Shown: positions 29,918 to 39,811 of the stretch, piece by piece
Position numbering within the stretch: the stretch's first letter is position 1
Layout of the letters: every line of letters starts with the position of its first letter
Assembly (NCBI RefSeq): GCF_026627925.1
Contig: NZ_JAPNLE010000009.1
Location: 2,790,001-2,854,000 of the forward strand
DNA: 64,000 nucleotides
Origin: Cupriavidus sp. D39
GTDB taxonomy: Bacteria > Pseudomonadota > Gammaproteobacteria > Burkholderiales > Burkholderiaceae
Reading direction: 5' to 3'
Program-made: the position numbers and the translations under genes
The notes under the pieces: generated by a model
What the model was told of the DNA's origin: nothing
Seen by the model: only the letters and a program-made list of their open reading frames with translations
Databases searched by the model: none

Positions 29918-31546
29918 ATGTCCACCACGCCGCTGGCCCAGGGCCCGTGCGACGACGCAATGCTGCGGGCCGGCCCCGGCGGGCCACCCTGCGCCCGGGC
30001 TGACGAGCCGTGGGTGCTGGCTGCCACCATCCTGGCGTCCAGCATGGCCTTTATCGATGGCACCGTGGTCAACGTGGCCCTGCCCGCGGTGCAAAAGGAC
30101 TTCGACGCCAGCCTGAGCGGCATGCAGTGGGCGGTGGAAGCCTATGCCTTGCTATTGGCGGCGTTGCTGCTGGTGGGCGGCGCCTCCGGGGACCGCTTTG
30201 GCCGCCGCCGCGTCTTTGCGCTGGGCGTGGCGATCTTCGCGGCCAGCTCGGCTTGGTGCGGCCTGGCCGGCAACATCGGCCACCTGGTCGCAGCGCGGGC
30301 GGCGCAGGGCGTGGGCGCTGCGCTGCTGGTGCCGGGCAGCCTGGCGCTGCTGTCGGCCTCGTTCGATGCGAGCCGGCGCGGCAAGGCCATCGGCACCTGG
30401 TCCGGCGCCACCGCCATGACCACCGCACTCGGGCCCGTGGTGGGCGGCTGGCTGATCGAGCATCTGTCGTGGCGCGCGGCCTTCCTGGTCAACCTGCCGC
30501 TGGCGGTGGCGGTGCTGGCCATCGTGTTCTGGCGAGTGCCGGAAAGCCGCGCACCGCAACAAGCCGGGGGACTCGACTGGCCTGGCAGCCTGCTCGCCGC
30601 GCTGGGGTTGGGCGGCCTGGTCTACGGCCTGATCGAGTCGCCGGCGCTGGGCTGGGGCCACCCAGCCGTGTGGATGCCGCTTGCCGCCGGCCTCGTTGCG
30701 CTCGGCCTGTTCGTGCTGGTGGAGGCGCGCGTGGCCAACCCGGTCATGCCGCCCGCGCTGTTCCGCTCGCCCGCTTTCCTGGGCGCCAACCTGCTCACCT
30801 TGCTGCTTTACGCGGCACTTGGGGGCGGCCTGTTTTTCTTCCCGCTCAACCTGATCCAGGTGCAGGGCTATTCGTCGACGCAGGCCGGCGCCGCCCTGCT
30901 GCCGTTCATCCTGCTTATGTTCCTGCTGTCCGGCTGGGCCGGCGGGCTGGTGGACCGGCATGGTGCGCGCAAGCCGCTGATCGTGGGCCCGCTGGTTGCG
31001 GCAGCGGGTTTCGCGCTGTTTGCATTGCCCACGGCCGGCGCCAGCGGCGGCAGCTACTGGCTGACCTTCTTTCCCGCGGTGCTGGTGCTCGGCGCGGGCA
31101 TGACGATCAGCGTGGCGCCACTGACCACCACGGTCATGAACGCGGTGCCGCCGGGCTCGGCCGGCACGGCGTCCGGCATCAACAACGCGGCGGCACGCGT
31201 GGCCACGCTGCTGGCGATTGCCGTGCTGGGGATCGTGATGGTGCGCGTGTTCGACTACCGGCTGGACCGCTCGCTTGGCCAGTCGGTGGCGAGCGGCGCG
31301 GTGTCGGCGCAGGTGGCACGGTCCGTGCGGGCGCAACGCGCGAAGCTCGCCGCCATCGCGCTGCCGGCGGCCACGGACCCGCAGGCGAAAGCGGCCGTCC
31401 GGCAAGCGGTGGATGGCGCCTTCGTGGCAGGCTTTCGCTGGGTCATGCTGCTGTCGGCGCTGCTGGCTGCTAGCGGGGCGGCATGCGCCTGGGTTTTCCT
31501 GAGCCCGGCGCGCGGCAAGACCGGCACCGGGAATGCTGGCAGCTAG
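29918..31546 (+). CDS. DHA2-family (EmrB/QacA-type) MFS exporter
   Basis: A 542-residue inner-membrane drug:proton antiporter with 14 hydrophobic segments. Typical markers are SSMAFIDGTVVNVALPA in helix 1, WAVEAYALLLAALLLVGG, GDRFGRRRVF in loop 2, and the antiporter motif C GPVVGGWL. It is probably an efflux pump for lipophilic toxins, but no membrane-fusion partner (EmrA) is adjacent. It starts 25 bases after the flavoprotein gene, suggesting one transcript. Confidence 0.9.
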   Translation: MSTTPLAQGPCDDAMLRAGPGGPPCARADEPWVLAATILASSMAFIDGTVVNVALPAVQKDFDASLSGMQWAVEAYALLLAALLLVGGASGDRFGRRRVFALGVAIFAASSAWCGLAGNIGHLVAARAAQGVGAALLVPGSLALLSASFDASRRGKAIGTWSGATAMTTALGPVVGGWLIEHLSWRAAFLVNLPLAVAVLAIVFWRVPESRAPQQAGGLDWPGSLLAALGLGGLVYGLIESPALGWGHPAVWMPLAAGLVALGLFVLVEARVANPVMPPALFRSPAFLGANLLTLLLYAALGGGLFFFPLNLIQVQGYSSTQAGAALLPFILLMFLLSGWAGGLVDRHGARKPLIVGPLVAAAGFALFALPTAGASGGSYWLTFFPAVLVLGAGMTISVAPLTTTVMNAVPPGSAGTASGINNAAARVATLLAIAVLGIVMVRVFDYRLDRSLGQSVASGAVSAQVARSVRAQRAKLAAIALPAATDPQAKAAVRQAVDGAFVAGFRWVMLLSALLAASGAACAWVFLSPARGKTGTGNAGS

Positions 31547-31551
31547 CGCAT

Positions 31552-31869
31552 CTAGCGCCGTGGCGCCGGCGCCGCGCGCTCGCCCAGGTACACCAGCAGC
31601 AACTCCTCGACAGTGAGGCGCCGGAGCCTGGCTTCGCGGCCAATCGCGCGCTCCAGCTCCGAGAGCTGGAAGGCTTCCACGCTCATGCCGACGGCGCGCG
31701 CGTGGCGCGGGGTGATGACCTTGAGCAGCGCCACCACTTCGGGGTTGTCGGCGAGAAAACGCTCATGGGCCAGTTGCAAGCGTTCAGGGAGAGAGTCATC
31801 AGGAGGGGACCGCAATAGTGTGGGTGCAAGGTGGGTGGGGCGCGACAGGTCCGCGGCAGGAATGCGCAC
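31552..31869 (-). CDS. Small hypothetical protein, start uncertain
   Basis: An open frame of about 105 residues, convergent with the exporter. It has a helical, charged C-terminal half (LLKVITPRHARAVGMSVEAF, then LERAIGREARLRRLTVEELL) that looks like real protein; the upstream part is less convincing. The GTG at 31869 is a guess: the only in-frame ATG (31977) would overlap the end of the lipoprotein gene. I do not recognise the family. Confidence 0.4.
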   Translation of the reverse strand: MRIPAADLSRPTHLAPTLLRSPPDDSLPERLQLAHERFLADNPEVVALLKVITPRHARAVGMSVEAFQLSELERAIGREARLRRLTVEELLLVYLGERAAPAPRR

Positions 31870-31939
31870 CAGCGCCCGCCCATTACACCACAGCCGTGCC
31901 GGAGCCCCAAACCGGAGCCCCCACGCAGGCCTCACTGCG

Positions 31940-32338
31940 TTATTGCAGCTTGGCGGTATAGCGCTCCCGCTCGACATAGCGGACCAGGTAGCTGCGGGTC
32001 TTGGCTTCGGTATCGTGGCTCACGCGATCGGCGGCCTGGCGCGCGCCATCGTGGCCATGCGAGGACACCATCTGTGCGTCCAGGTAATCGCGAAACGCCG
32101 CGCGCATGGCGTCGAGCCGGGGCCGGCACGCCTTGAGCGCCGCGCTGGTGAGATCCTGCGCAGAGGCGCTGCCGGCCATGCCGGCATCGGCCTGGTCCTT
32201 GGCGCACATGGTGTAGGCAGCGCGTAGCGATTGCCACTGCTCGTTGGCTTCACTGACGGCTTGCGGATCGGCGGGCGCGCGCGAGGCGCAGGCTGCTGCC
32301 AGCAGCGTGACGGGGATGAGAGCGAGAACGGATTTCAT
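31940..32338 (-). CDS. Small predicted lipoprotein
   Basis: A 132-residue protein with a signal peptide and lipobox (LLAAAC, Cys17) followed by an Ala-rich helical domain containing two further cysteines (YTMCAKD and LKACRPR) that could pair. No named domain recognised. Probably outer-membrane or periplasm-anchored. Transcribed away from the SYLF lipoprotein gene; the 310 bases between them hold no gene and presumably both promoters. Confidence 0.7.
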   Translation of the reverse strand: MKSVLALIPVTLLAAACASRAPADPQAVSEANEQWQSLRAAYTMCAKDQADAGMAGSASAQDLTSAALKACRPRLDAMRAAFRDYLDAQMVSSHGHDGARQAADRVSHDTEAKTRSYLVRYVERERYTAKLQ

Positions 32339-32648
32339 GTTGCATGGACCAGCGACATGCGGCGGGGTTCCTGCGCTGTTGGCTGTTGGACACGCACGAC
32401 AAGCCCGCGGCCGCCATGTAGGACAGCCACGCTCAAAAATGCAGTCTCCGTCCTACAGCTTTCCCCGGACATGCTTTGTATATTTTACAGAAACGGGGGA
32501 GGCCCAACGGCATTCGGGGAAACCCATGACCCGGTTAGCCGCATTCACAGTTTCTACAAGTGCCGATTACGCCTATCCTTGAGCACAGGGGTGTTAATGG
32601 CTCCGGGGTAACGGTGCAGTGTGAGGTAAAACAATCAGGAGAGTGAGC

Positions 32649-33230
32649 ATGGAACGCAGATCGTTTTTGACGGTAGGAGCTGGACTGGTGCTGGCAAGCG
32701 CAGGCCTGGGGCTGGGTGCCTGTACCACCACGCCCGACACGCCGACGGACAAGTCCGCCAAGCGTCGGGAAATCGACGGCGGCGTCGACGGCGCCCTCAA
32801 CAAGCTGTATGCCACGGCAAGCGGCTCGCGCGAACTGGCTAACCGGGCGCGCGGCATCCTGGTCTTCCCCAACACACTCTCGGCGGGCTTCGTCGTTGGC
32901 GGCGAGTATGGCGACGGCGCGCTGCGCGCCGGCGGCGCCAACCGCGGCTACTACCGCATCATCTCGGGCTCGGTCGGCTGGCAGATCGGCGCGCAGTCCA
33001 AGGCCATCATCCTGATGTTCATGACCCAGGACGCGCTCGACAAGTTCGTCGCCAGCCAGGGCTGGACCGCCGGCGTGGACGCCACCGTGGCGCTGGCCAA
33101 GATCGGCGCGAACGGCGTGCTGGACACCAATACCGCCCAGCAACCGATCGTCGGCTTCGTGGTGACCAACGCAGGCTTGATGGCCGGCCTGTCGCTGGAA
33201 GGCTCGAAGATCACCAGGCTCGACATGTAA
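32649..33230 (+). CDS. YSC84/SYLF-domain lipoprotein
   Basis: A 193-residue protein with ERRSFLTVGAG at the N-terminus, a signal peptide whose lipobox is LGAC, and the SYLF (YSC84) domain: GILVFPNTLSAGFVVGGEYG, GYYRIISGSVGWQIGAQSK, and the glycine-rich end. SYLF domains bind phosphoinositides in eukaryotes; bacterial ones are envelope lipoproteins of unclear role. ATG 32649 is preferred to GTG 32643 because AGGAGA (32637) then has proper spacing. A strong terminator follows. Confidence 0.88.
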   Translation: MERRSFLTVGAGLVLASAGLGLGACTTTPDTPTDKSAKRREIDGGVDGALNKLYATASGSRELANRARGILVFPNTLSAGFVVGGEYGDGALRAGGANRGYYRIISGSVGWQIGAQSKAIILMFMTQDALDKFVASQGWTAGVDATVALAKIGANGVLDTNTAQQPIVGFVVTNAGLMAGLSLEGSKITRLDM

Positions 33231-33257
33231 AGCCGCGCAAGGCGCCTGCAGGCTCGC

Positions 33258-33297
33258 ACAGGGGCCGGGTTGCGAAAGCAGCCCGGCCCCTGTCGTT
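33258..33297 (+). terminator. Terminator after SYLF gene
   Basis: A 16-bp GC-rich stem (ACAGGGGCCGGGTTGC with its complement) closed by a GAAA tetraloop, followed by CGTTTCC. Very stable; the T-run is short. Confidence 0.8.
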
Positions 33298-33380
33298 TCC
33301 CATTGTCCACACGCACTCACGCATTGTTACCGCATGCGCCACGCTAACCGGCTAGAATCCGTCCCTTTGGCCGAATTCAC

Positions 33381-34279
33381 ATGTGGTTCAAGAATCTCCA
33401 GCTGCACCGTCTGTCCGCACCGTGGTCCCTCGCCGCCGAAGAGGTCGAGGAATGCCTGGCGCGCCACGCATTTTCCCTGGCACCAGCCTGGAGATGCAAA
33501 CCCAGGGCTGGGCCTCGCCGCGTGACAACGGCGCGCTCGTCCACCAGGTCGGCAAGCAGTTGCTGCTGACCATGCGCACCGAAAAGAAGCTGCTGCCGTC
33601 CACGGTGGTCAACCAGGTCACCAAGGCGCGCGCCGTGGAGCTGGAAGAGCAGCAAGGCTTCAAGCCGGGCCGCAAGCAGATGCGCGAGCTCAAGGAGCAG
33701 ATCACCGAAGAACTGCTGCCGCGCGCGTTCAGCATCCGCCGCGACACTCGCGTGTGGATCGACCCGGTCAACGGCTGGCTCGCCATCGACGCCGCCGCCC
33801 CGGCCAAGGCCGATGAAGTGCGCGGCCTGCTGTTCAAGGCCATCGACCCGCTGCCGCTGGACAACCTGCATGTGAACCAGTCACCGGTCACCGCCATGAC
33901 CGACTGGCTGGCCACCGACACGGCCCCGGCCGGCTTCACCCTGGACCAGGAAATGGAGCTGCAATCCAGCGCCGAGAGCAAGGCCACGGTGCGCTATGTG
34001 CGCCATCCGCTGGATGCCGAGGACCTGCGCCGCCACATTGCCGCCGGCAAGCGCTGCACGCGCCTGGCGATGACCTGGAACGACCGCGTGTCCTTCGTGC
34101 TCACCGAATCGCTGACCATCAAGCGTGTGGCCCCGCTGGACGTGATCAAGGAACAGGCCGACCCCAGCGCCCGCGACGACGAAGAACGCTTTGACGGCGA
34201 CTTCACCATGATGGCCGGCGAACTGGCCAACCTGCTGTCGGACCTGACGGCCGCGCTCGGCGGCGAACGCAAGCTGTGA
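33381..34279 (+). pseudogene. rdgC: Recombination-associated protein RdgC, one frameshift
   Basis: RdgC is a DNA-binding ring protein that limits RecA activity. ATG 33381 opens with [15 protein letters not shown], the family start; after the T/C run at 33471-33477 the frame shifts by one base and continues [15 protein letters not shown] to the normal end at 34279. Restoring one base gives about 299 residues, the family's usual length. Later markers are [18 protein letters not shown] and [10 protein letters not shown]. Probably a sequence error, since RdgC is conserved in this group. Confidence 0.88.
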
Positions 34280-34313
34280 GCCAGCGGGCCGGCCAGAGCT
34301 GCCCGGCCTGCCT

Positions 34314-35201
34314 TCAAGCGCCGCCGCCCGGCGGCGGCGCCGCGCCGTAGCCCAGCAATCCGCTGGCGACCTGCGCCTCATGGCGCACGGCCACGGCGAT
34401 CGGCCCATCCATCGACGCATCGAAGCCGCCGGTGGCGCCCAGCGCGGTGAGCACCGCGCAGATGCGGCCCGTGTAGTCATACAGCGGCGCCGCCACGGCG
34501 CTGATGCCCTTTAGGTTGGTATCGCGCACCACCGCGCACCCGGCGGCCTGCACTTCGCGCCGCAGTGCGCCGATGGGGTCATCGCGATCCAGTTGCGCGC
34601 GCAGGTCCGCCGGCGCCGCCGCGAGTTCTTCTTCCGCCATTGCGCGCACGCGCGGCTCGTCCAGCAAGCCCAGCAGGGCGCGGCCCGTGGCCGACCATAG
34701 CATCGGCATCACCGACCCTACCCGCACATTGACCGTCACGGGCAGCCCCGGCTCCTCGAAACGCACGATGGTCGGGCCCTTGTTGCCCATCACCGCCACA
34801 AAGCAGGTCACGTCCAGGCTTTCGCGCAGGCGGATCAGCGACGGCTCGGCGATCCGGATCGGATCGACCTGCCGCATCGCCGCCAGGCCGATCAGCATGG
34901 CCTCCACGCCCAGGAAATACTGCTGCGACGCCGACTCCTGCGCCACCAGCCCCTCATCGATCAGGCTGGCCAGGTAGCGGTGCACCTTGGCCGGGCTCTC
35001 GCCGATATGCGCGGCCAGCGCGGTCAGGCTGGCACGCCCGCCCAGGTTGGCCAGCCCCTTGAGCACCGTCATGCCGGTCTGCGCCGATTGCACGCGCTGG
35101 CGGCGCTCGCGCGCCGGCGGCTCGGCGGGCGTTGCCGTATCGGCTGAGTCACTTGAGGCGCTTGAGGCGCTTGAGGCGCTTGGGTCGATTCGTGTCTTCA
35201 T
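34314..35201 (-). CDS. IclR-family transcriptional regulator
   Basis: A 295-residue regulator. The winged helix covers about residues 40-105 (GMTVLKGLANLGGRASLTAL, then GESPAKVHRYLASLIDEG) and the IclR effector-binding domain follows (GPTIVRFEEPG, WSATGRALLG, and a late GISAVAAPLYDYTGR). The N-terminus has a Ser/Ala repeat encoded by near-perfect 9-bp units. Divergent from the Bug-P450 genes with palindromes in between, so it very likely controls them in response to a small aromatic or related effector. Confidence 0.92.
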   Translation of the reverse strand: MKTRIDPSASSASSASSDSADTATPAEPPARERRQRVQSAQTGMTVLKGLANLGGRASLTALAAHIGESPAKVHRYLASLIDEGLVAQESASQQYFLGVEAMLIGLAAMRQVDPIRIAEPSLIRLRESLDVTCFVAVMGNKGPTIVRFEEPGLPVTVNVRVGSVMPMLWSATGRALLGLLDEPRVRAMAEEELAAAPADLRAQLDRDDPIGALRREVQAAGCAVVRDTNLKGISAVAAPLYDYTGRICAVLTALGATGGFDASMDGPIAVAVRHEAQVASGLLGYGAAPPPGGGA

Positions 35202-35268
35202 GGGCGGAGATTCTAGTGCCGTGCAAGGCGCGACGGCATCAAATCCACGTTAACCCGCATCGCCATAT

Positions 35269-35297
35269 TACGCAATGCGTATATCATTTACGCATAA
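35269..35297. promoter_or_regulatory. Palindromic operator candidate between iclR and Bug-P450
   Basis: TACGCAATGCGTA (35269-35281) is a perfect palindrome around a central base, and ATGCGTA (35275-35281) pairs again with TACGCAT (35289-35295) across seven bases. Three overlapping half sites of this kind in a divergent promoter suit binding by the adjacent IclR-family protein. Confidence 0.55.
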
Positions 35298-35352
35298 CGA
35301 CACCGGAGGGCGCCACGCCTCTACCGGCAACAAAACGGGAACAGGAGACAAG

Positions 35353-36344
35353 ATGATGATCACCATCCGCAAATGCATCGCCGCAGGCCTGGGCCTGGGC
35401 CTGGCCGCCCTCCCCATGCTGGCGGCAACCGCTGCCGCCGAACCCGCCTTCCCCACCAAGCCGGTGCGCTGGATCGTGCCCTACGCCGCCGGCGGGGGCT
35501 CGGATTTCCTGGCGCGCTCCATCGGCCAGGCCCTCTCGACCCGGCTGGGCCAGCCCGTGCTGGTGGACAACAAGCCGGGTGGCAACACCGCGATCGGCGC
35601 CGCGGAAACCGCGCGCGCGCCGGCGGACGGCTACACGGTGCTGTCGGCGGACAACGGCACGCTGGTGTTCAACGCCGCGCTGTACAAAACCCTTTCCTAC
35701 AACCCGGTCAAGGACCTGGCGCCGGTCACCTTGCTGGGCCGCTTCCCGATGATCCTGGTGGTGGGCCCGGGCATGAACGTCAACACCGTGCAAGAGTTCG
35801 TCGCCCGCGCCAGGTCCAAACCGGGCGGCATCGACTACGCCTCGGCCGGCGCCGGCAGCCCGCATCATCTCGCGATGGAACTGCTCAAGGTGGAAGCCGG
35901 GCTGAACATGGTCCACGCGCCCTATCGCGGCGCGGCGCCCGCACTCGCCGACGTGGCTGGCGGCCAGGTCCCGGCCATGATGGTCGACCTGGCCGCGGGC
36001 GCGGGCTTCATCAAGGGGGCAAGGTCAAGGCGCTGGCCGTGGCCAACGCGACCCGCCTGCCCCAGTTGCCGGACGTGCCGACCTTTGCCGAGGCGGGCTA
36101 CAAGAACGTGGAAGCCGCCGCGCTGGTGGGCATGGTGGTGCCGGCCGCCACAAAGCCGGAGATCGTCGCCACGCTGAACAAGCAGGTGGTGGCCGCCATC
36201 AATGACCCGGCCGTCAACAAGCGGCTGGTGGACTTCGGCGTGGAGCCGGTCGGCAACACGCCCGCGCAATACGCCGAACTGCTGCGCAGCGAGACCACGC
36301 GCTGGCACAAGCTGATCCGCGACCTGAAGATCACGCTGGAGTAA
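35353..36344 (+). pseudogene. Bug-type periplasmic receptor, one frameshift
   Basis: A TctC/Bug solute receptor of about 330 residues once repaired. ATG 35353 (AGGAG upstream) gives a signal peptide ending AATAAAEP; then WIVPYAAGGGSDFLARS and the DGYTVLSADNGTL segment. At the G run 36015-36019 the frame shifts by one base; the continuation GKVKALAVANATRLPQLPDV is in the next frame and ends at 36344. It lies 41 bases before the P450 gene in the same direction and may bind the P450 substrate or a related acid. Confidence 0.85.
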
Positions 36345-36385
36345 CGGCAGCGGCGTCGCGAACCAGGATCCCCGCAAACGAATAC

Positions 36386-38746
36386 ATGGAGCAACAAGCA
36401 TGGCCAACGCCCCCCAATCCACACGCCTCGGGATGTCCCGTTGACCATAGCTTGCTGGCGGCGCAGCGCTCGCCCACCGGCTGCCCGGTCAGCCCGGGCG
36501 CCGCCGGCTTCGATCCCTTCGAGGATGGCTACCAGCAGGACCCGCCAGAGTACGTGCGCTGGGCGCGCGAGCAGGAGCCGGTCTTCTACAGCCCCAAGCT
36601 GGGCTACTGGGTGGTGACGCGCTACGAGGACATCAAGGCGATCTTCCGCGACAACCTCACCTTCAGCCCGTCCATTGCGCTGGAGAAGATCACGCCGACG
36701 GGGCCGCAGGCCAACGCCGTGCTGGCGTCCTACGGCTACGCGATGAACCGCACGCTGGTCAACGAAGACGAGCCCGCTCACATGCCGCGCCGCCGCGTGC
36801 TGATGGCGCCGTTCACGCCCGCGGAACTCAAGCATCACGAGCCCATGGTGCGCAAGCTCGCGCGCGACTACGTCGACCGCTTTGTCGACGACGGCCGCGC
36901 CGACCTGGTCGACCAGATGCTGTGGGAAGTGCCGTTGACCGTGGCGCTGCATTTTCTCGGCGTGCCCGAGGAAGACATGGACCTGCTGCGCAAATACTCC
37001 ATCGCGCATACGGTCAACACCTGGGGACGGCCGAAGCCGCAAGAGCAGGTAGAAGTCGCGCACGCCGTGGGCAACTTCTGGCAGCTGGCCGGCAAGATCC
37101 TCGACAAGATGCGGCAGGACCCGTCCGGCCCGGGCTGGATGCGCTACGGCATCCGCAAACAGGTGGAGTATCCGCAGATCGTCACCGACTCCTACCTGCA
37201 CTCGATGATGATGGCCGGCATCGTCGCCGCGCATGAAACCACCGCCAACGCCACGGCCAATGCCATGAAGCTGCTGCTGCAGCATCCGCGCGCATGGCAG
37301 GAGATCTGCGAGGACCCCGCCCTGATCCCCAACGCGGTGGAGGAATGCCTGCGGCACAATGGCTCGGTGGCCGCGTGGCGGCGCCTGGCCACGCGCGACG
37401 TGCAGGTTGGCGGCGTGGACATTCCCGCCGGCTCCAAGCTGCTGATCGTGACGTCCTCGGCCAATCACGACGAGCGGCACTTCGCCGATGCGGACCTCTT
37501 CGACATCCGCCGCGAGAACGCCAGCGACCAGCTCACCTTCGGCTATGGCGCTCACCAGTGCATGGGCAAGAACCTGGCGCGCATGGAGATGCAGGTCTTC
37601 CTGGAGGAACTCACGCGGCGCCTGCCCCATATGCGCCTGGCCGAGCAGCAATTCACCTACGTGCCGAACACCTCGTTCCGCGGGCCCGAGCACGTGTGGG
37701 TGGAATGGGACCCGAAGCAAAACCCCGAGCGCGCCAACCCCGCGCTGCTGGATGTACAGGTGCCGGTGCGCATCGGCGAGCCTTTGGGGCATGCAATCAG
37801 CCGGCCGGTGGTGGTGGCCAGCGCGACGCAAGCGGCCGAGGGCATCGTGCGGCTGCGCCTGGTGTCGCCCGATGGCCAGCCGATGCCGCGCTGGGCGCCG
37901 GGCTCGCATATCGACGTGGAATGCGGCGACACCGGCCTGTCGCGGCAATACTCGCTATGCGGCGACCCGGACGACAGCGGCGCGCTGGAGATCGCCGTGC
38001 TGCGGGAGGCGCATGGCCGCGGCGGCTCCGCGTGGGTGCATGACCGCGTCAAGGCCGGCGACCGGCTCAAGATCCGCGGCCCGCGCAATCACTTCCGGCT
38101 GGATGAGGCCGCCGGCAAGCTGATCCTGATCGCCGGGGGCATCGGCATCACGCCCGTCAGCGCCATGGCCCGCCGCGCGAAGGCGCTCGGCATGGACTAC
38201 GCCTTGCACTACAGCGGGCGCTCGCGTGCGTCCATGGCGCTGCTCGACGAGCTCATCGCGCTGCATGGCGATCGCCTGCATGTCTACGCCAAGGATGAAG
38301 GACGGCGCAACGATTTCGCCAGCCTGCTCGGGCAGCCCGAAGCGGATACGCAGATCTACGCCTGCGGCCCCGCGCACATGCTCGCAGCGCTGCAGGTGCA
38401 TTGCGCCGGCTGGCCCGGCGATGCGCTGCGCATCGAGCATTTCGAGTCCGCGCTGGCCACGCTGGATCCCGGCCAGGAGCAAGCATTCGAAGCCGAGCTG
38501 AAGGACTCCGGCATCGTCGTCACGGTCGCCCCGGGCCAGACGCTGCTGGCCGCGCTGCGCGCCGCCAACATCGACATGCAGAGCGATTGCGAGGAAGGCC
38601 TGTGCGGCTCGTGCGAGGTGCGCGTGCTGGCCGGCGAAATCGACCACCGCGACGTGGTGCTCACGCGCGCGGAGCGGCAGGCCAACAGCAAGATGATGAG
38701 CTGCTGCTCGCGCGCCAAATGCCAGCGGATCGTGCTGGAGCTATGA
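36386..38746 (+). CDS. Self-sufficient cytochrome P450 (CYP116-type fusion)
   Basis: A 786-residue monooxygenase carrying its own electron chain in one polypeptide. P450 domain (about 1-440): I-helix AGIVAAHETTAN, ExxR region, heme-ligand loop FGYGAHQCMG with Cys392. Reductase domain (about 465-690): flavin-binding RQYSLCGDPDD and NAD(P)H-binding GGIGITPVSAMA. C-terminal [2Fe-2S] ferredoxin: CEEGLCGSCEVRVLAG (Cys735, Cys740, Cys743) and a late cysteine cluster. Same order as CYP116B enzymes (phthalate-family reductase fusion), which oxidise thiocarbamates and aromatics. Likely IclR-regulated with the upstream Bug gene. Confidence 0.95.
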   Translation: MEQQAWPTPPNPHASGCPVDHSLLAAQRSPTGCPVSPGAAGFDPFEDGYQQDPPEYVRWAREQEPVFYSPKLGYWVVTRYEDIKAIFRDNLTFSPSIALEKITPTGPQANAVLASYGYAMNRTLVNEDEPAHMPRRRVLMAPFTPAELKHHEPMVRKLARDYVDRFVDDGRADLVDQMLWEVPLTVALHFLGVPEEDMDLLRKYSIAHTVNTWGRPKPQEQVEVAHAVGNFWQLAGKILDKMRQDPSGPGWMRYGIRKQVEYPQIVTDSYLHSMMMAGIVAAHETTANATANAMKLLLQHPRAWQEICEDPALIPNAVEECLRHNGSVAAWRRLATRDVQVGGVDIPAGSKLLIVTSSANHDERHFADADLFDIRRENASDQLTFGYGAHQCMGKNLARMEMQVFLEELTRRLPHMRLAEQQFTYVPNTSFRGPEHVWVEWDPKQNPERANPALLDVQVPVRIGEPLGHAISRPVVVASATQAAEGIVRLRLVSPDGQPMPRWAPGSHIDVECGDTGLSRQYSLCGDPDDSGALEIAVLREAHGRGGSAWVHDRVKAGDRLKIRGPRNHFRLDEAAGKLILIAGGIGITPVSAMARRAKALGMDYALHYSGRSRASMALLDELIALHGDRLHVYAKDEGRRNDFASLLGQPEADTQIYACGPAHMLAALQVHCAGWPGDALRIEHFESALATLDPGQEQAFEAELKDSGIVVTVAPGQTLLAALRAANIDMQSDCEEGLCGSCEVRVLAGEIDHRDVVLTRAERQANSKMMSCCSRAKCQRIVLEL

Positions 38747-38759
38747 GCGTGGCTGGCGC

Positions 38760-39395
38760 TCAGCCGCCCTGCCCGGCTTGCTCTGCTGCCAGCTTGGCAT
38801 CGATGGCACGCGCCCGCGCCACCGCCGGGCGCGCGTTGATGCGGTCGATATAGGCCTGCACCACCGGCGTCGCCTCGACCAGCTTGAACATGGTGGTCCA
38901 AGTCAGCGCGGTGCCCCACAGCACGTCGGCCGCGGTGAAGGTGTCGCCCAGCAGGTAGGGGCCTTTTTCCAGCTGGCCCAGCAGCGTGCCGATGGTGGTG
39001 TCGTAATCGCCGTAGGGGCACATCGCGCGCGGCGTTTCGCGCTGCTGCGAGCGGTCCACCAGTGCCGGCTCGAAACAGGAACCGTAGAACGCCATCCAGC
39101 GCAGGTAAGGCCCGCGCAGCGGATCGGTCAGCGCGGGCGCCAGCCTGGCCTGCGGGAACAGATCGGCCAGGAAGATGAACACCGCCGCCTGCTCCGTCAC
39201 CAGCGCATCGCCATAGCGGATGGCCGGCACCTTGCCCATCGGATTGATGGCCAGGTAAGCCGGCTCGCGCTGCTCGCCGGCCTTCATGTTGAGCGGGTGG
39301 AGACGATACGGCACGCCGAGTTCCTCAAGCAGGGTCAGCGCGCCGGTGGAACGCGTATTGGGTGAATGGAACAGGGTCAGTTCAGGCTGGGACAT
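38760..39395 (-). CDS. Glutathione S-transferase
   Basis: A 211-residue GST with the N-terminal thioredoxin-like domain (LTLFHSPNTRSTGALTLLEE, cis-Pro in MGKVPAIRYGD, and the glutathione-contact LVTEQAAVFIFLA) and an all-helical C-terminal domain (LLGDTFTAADVLWG). It converges on the P450 gene and could conjugate its reactive products, but GSTs are widespread, so this is inference. Confidence 0.9.
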   Translation of the reverse strand: MSQPELTLFHSPNTRSTGALTLLEELGVPYRLHPLNMKAGEQREPAYLAINPMGKVPAIRYGDALVTEQAAVFIFLADLFPQARLAPALTDPLRGPYLRWMAFYGSCFEPALVDRSQQRETPRAMCPYGDYDTTIGTLLGQLEKGPYLLGDTFTAADVLWGTALTWTTMFKLVEATPVVQAYIDRINARPAVARARAIDAKLAAEQAGQGG

Positions 39396-39440
39396 TGCAT
39401 TGGCTCCGGGGGATAGGGAGGGATCGGGAGGGATAGGGAA

Positions 39441-39797
39441 TTACGCGCTGGCGCCGTCGAGCTTCTTCGGATGCAGCTGCGCCAGGTCGACGCCATCGAG
39501 GCAGCGCACATTGATGGCCGCCACGCGCGAGCCGTCGGGCATGCTGCCCAGCGCATAGGCCTCCACGCCGCAGGTCTCGCAGAAGCGATGATCGATCACA
39601 TGCTTGTTGAACTTGTACGTGCGCGTAGCCTGCGCGCCCTCGGTCAAGGTGAACTGATCGGCCGGCGTGAACGACCAGATAAATCCTCGCTTGCTGCACA
39701 GCGAGCAGTTGCACTCGATGGCGCCGGCAAGATCGGCATCCACCTCATAGCGTACGGCGCCGCAATGGCAGCCGCCGGTGTAATGGGCTCCTGGCAT
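39441..39797 (-). CDS. GFA-family zinc protein
   Basis: A 118-residue member of the glutathione-dependent formaldehyde-activating (Gfa/CENP-V) family. The zinc cysteines are all present: GGCHCGAVR (Cys10, Cys12), CNCSLCSKRG (Cys29, 31, 34) and FCETCG (Cys73, Cys76). Most members of this family are not real Gfa enzymes; the role is unknown. Same strand as the GST gene, 45 bases upstream of it, so likely co-transcribed. Confidence 0.9.
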   Translation of the reverse strand: MPGAHYTGGCHCGAVRYEVDADLAGAIECNCSLCSKRGFIWSFTPADQFTLTEGAQATRTYKFNKHVIDHRFCETCGVEAYALGSMPDGSRVAAINVRCLDGVDLAQLHPKKLDGASA

Positions 39798-39811
39798 GGT
39801 TGTCTCCGATA

